DNA of 64,000 bases from an uncultured Acetatifactor sp. (GTDB lineage Bacteria; Bacillota; Clostridia; Lachnospirales; Lachnospiraceae). Position numbers and translations under genes: made by a program. How positions within the stretch are numbered: the first letter of the stretch is position 1; each line of letters opens with the position of its first letter. Location of the stretch: contig CANPYT010000003.1 in NCBI GenBank assembly GCA_947588705.1, positions 1-64,000 on the forward strand, written 5' to 3'. The notes beneath the pieces are model-generated. The model ran no database searches. It worked only from the letters and a program-made list of their open reading frames with translations, and was not told the DNA's origin. Below, piece by piece: positions 62,612 through 64,000 of this stretch.

Positions 62612-64000
62612 CTATTGCGCCCATTCCTCTTTCAATACGTTCAGCCTCTCGATCCGGGCATCCTCTGGCCCTGTCATGGAGCATCCCTTCTCCCGGGCAT
62701 ACGCGATGTATTCCAAGATCGGCCCGGTGATCTCCTCCCCCGGCGCCAGGATGGGAATCCCCGGCGGATAGCACATGACAAATTCACTGCATATACGCCC
62801 TTCCGTCTGTTCCAGGGGCAGGGATTCCTTTTCCGCGTAAAAAGCATATTGGGGCGATACCGCCACTTTCGGCTCAATGTATTCCTGGGTAAACATTCCC
62901 GTGTTGTCTCTTCCGTACTTTCGCCGGATCTCCACCAGCGCACTGATCAGCCGCTCTATATCCCGCTCCCTGTCGCCGATGGACACATAGGCCAGCACAT
63001 TTGCAATATCGCCCAGTTCCATCTGGATATCGTACTCATCCCGAAGGATATCATAGACCTCGATCCCCGCCAAGCCTACGCCGAGAGTGTTCACCGTCAG
63101 CTTGGTCTTGTCAAAGTCATAAATGCTGTCTCCGTTTATCAGCTGGGAGGTGTATGCGTAATACCCTCCGATCCGGTTGATCTCCTCCCTGGCATACTCC
63201 GCCAGCGCCACCACCTTCCGAAACTCTTCCCTGCCCCGCAGGGCCAGATTCCTCCGGGAAATGTCCAAGCTTGCCAGCAGCAGGTAGGAAGCGCTGGTGG
63301 TCTGGGTCAGGTTGATGATCTGCCGCACATAGCCCGGCTGCATGGACGGGCCGGTCAGCAGAAAAGAACTCTGCGTAAGGCTTCCTCCTGATTTGTGCAT
63401 ACTCACCGCAGCCATGTCCGCCCCGGCTTCCATAGCGGATACCGGCATATCCTCCCCAAAATAAAAATGCGTACCATGAGCCTCGTCCACCAGCACCTTC
63501 ATCCCGCTCCTGTGAGCCAGCTTCACGATACTTCTCAGGTCAGAACAGATTCCGTAATAAGTAGGGTTATTCACCAGCACCGCCACGGCGTCCGGGTTTT
63601 CCCGGATCGTCCTCTCCACCTGGGATACCTTCATGCCTAGGGCGATACCAAGCCGGCCGTCCATATCCGGATTCACATAGATGGGGATGGCGCCGCTCAA
63701 CACCAGCGCATTGATGACGCTGCGGTGCACGTTCCGGGGCAGGATGATCTTATCTCCCTTTTTACAGACGCTTAAGACCATGCTCTGCACGGAAGATGTG
63801 GTCCCGCCCACCATCAGAAAGGCATACGCGGCGCCAAACGCCTCCGCGGCAGCACCTTCCGCCTCCCGGATCACGGAAATGGGATGGCACAGATTGTCCA
63901 GGGGCTTCATGGAATTTACATCCAGGGAAACACACTGCTGGCCCAGGAGCTTCACCAGCTCCGGGTTTCCCCTCCCCCGCTTATGTCCGGGCACGTCAAA
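62612..64000 (-). CDS. speA: Orn/Lys/Arg decarboxylase family, probable arginine decarboxylase (partial)
   Basis: The gene runs off the right edge; the frame stays open to 64000, where it reads FDVPGHKRG. PLP Lys in MHKSGGSLTQSSFLL, LVDEAHGTHFYFGEDMP, and the late YPPGIPILAPGEEIT, all fixed for this fold-type I family. Because agmatine deiminase and carbamoylputrescine amidase are in the same operon, arginine is the likely substrate (yielding agmatine). First visible gene of the operon; promoter and N-terminus lie outside. Confidence 0.9.
   Translation of the reverse strand, partial: FDVPGHKRGRGNPELVKLLGQQCVSLDVNSMKPLDNLCHPISVIREAEGAAAEAFGAAYAFLMVGGTTSSVQSMVLSVCKKGDKIILPRNVHRSVINALVLSGAIPIYVNPDMDGRLGIALGMKVSQVERTIRENPDAVAVLVNNPTYYGICSDLRSIVKLAHRSGMKVLVDEAHGTHFYFGEDMPVSAMEAGADMAAVSMHKSGGSLTQSSFLLTGPSMQPGYVRQIINLTQTTSASYLLLASLDISRRNLALRGREEFRKVVALAEYAREEINRIGGYYAYTSQLINGDSIYDFDKTKLTVNTLGVGLAGIEVYDILRDEYDIQMELGDIANVLAYVSIGDRERDIERLISALVEIRRKYGRDNTGMFTQEYIEPKVAVSPQYAFYAEKESLPLEQTEGRICSEFVMCYPPGIPILAPGEEITGPILEYIAYAREKGCSMTGPEDARIERLNVLKEEWAQ

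Overview
The window looks like a chromosomal segment of a gut-type Lachnospiraceae (Clostridia, Firmicutes). The reasons are strong AGGAGG-type ribosome binding sites, a Firmicutes HPr kinase/WhiA/RapZ/Crh-like cluster, a T-box ahead of proS, a class B sortase with an SPKTG-type substrate, a very large flagellin, and a carboxyspermidine-type polyamine operon. This placement is inferred from gene content; no species is claimed. The first ~8.7 kb is visibly more AT-rich than the rest, as is usual for exchanged polysaccharide genes.

Layout. (1) 1-16.4 kb, all on the minus strand: an exopolysaccharide/capsule locus. From its promoter (~16.38 kb) it reads CpsB-type phosphatase, Wzz-like CpsC, CpsD tyrosine kinase, class B sortase, LCP ligase, an SPKTG-anchored Ser/Gln-rich protein, a terminator, a frameshifted priming sugar transferase, the NusG paralogue LoaP, a leader with three stacked hairpins, then glycosyltransferases (one a remnant), an FAD enzyme, an acyltransferase, a sulfotransferase-like protein and a galactofuranosyltransferase-like protein that runs off the left edge. 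(2) 16.5-18.4 kb: a small HTH gene and a scrap-yard of IS66 and IS1380 pieces next to a truncated sugar nucleotidyltransferase. (3) 18.4-25.9 kb: GNAT acetyltransferase, cyclophilin, a 1047-aa flagellin with a sigma-D-type promoter and YvyF-like partner, an XRE regulator, class II aldolase. (4) 26-36.4 kb, minus strand: ftsH-uvrC-hprK-glk-murB-rapZ-whiA-crh-like-dagK, a cell wall/carbon-control cluster. (5) 36.8-53.3 kb: DUF1846 protein, pyrG, an ion transporter, trmB-trxA-yitT, D-Ala-D-Ala carboxypeptidase, an exonuclease-esterase pair, proS with a T-box, a decayed two-component system, a membrane-tethered MerR operon, mecA. (6) 53.3-64 kb: a MITE-like element beside a broken RdgB gene, a cytoplasmic heparinase-like protein, niaR, and a seven-gene polyamine operon (arginine decarboxylase, speE, carboxyspermidine dehydrogenase, unknown membrane protein, nspC, aguA, aguB) that runs off the right edge.

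How the genes work together. The polysaccharide locus holds all layers of control: phosphatase/kinase/chain length, a LoaP antiterminator with candidate RNA target, and wall attachment by LCP and sortase. The priming transferase carries a 2-nt deletion in its active region, so the locus may be off in this strain, or the base call is wrong. The polyamine operon encodes a complete arginine-to-agmatine-to-putrescine-to-carboxyspermidine-to-spermidine route, plus an extra SpeE. HPr kinase sits in the same gene run as a Crh-like protein that has Glu instead of His at position 15 but keeps Ser46.

I saw no rRNA, tRNA or CRISPR array. Most long plus-strand ORFs opposite minus-strand genes are shadows.
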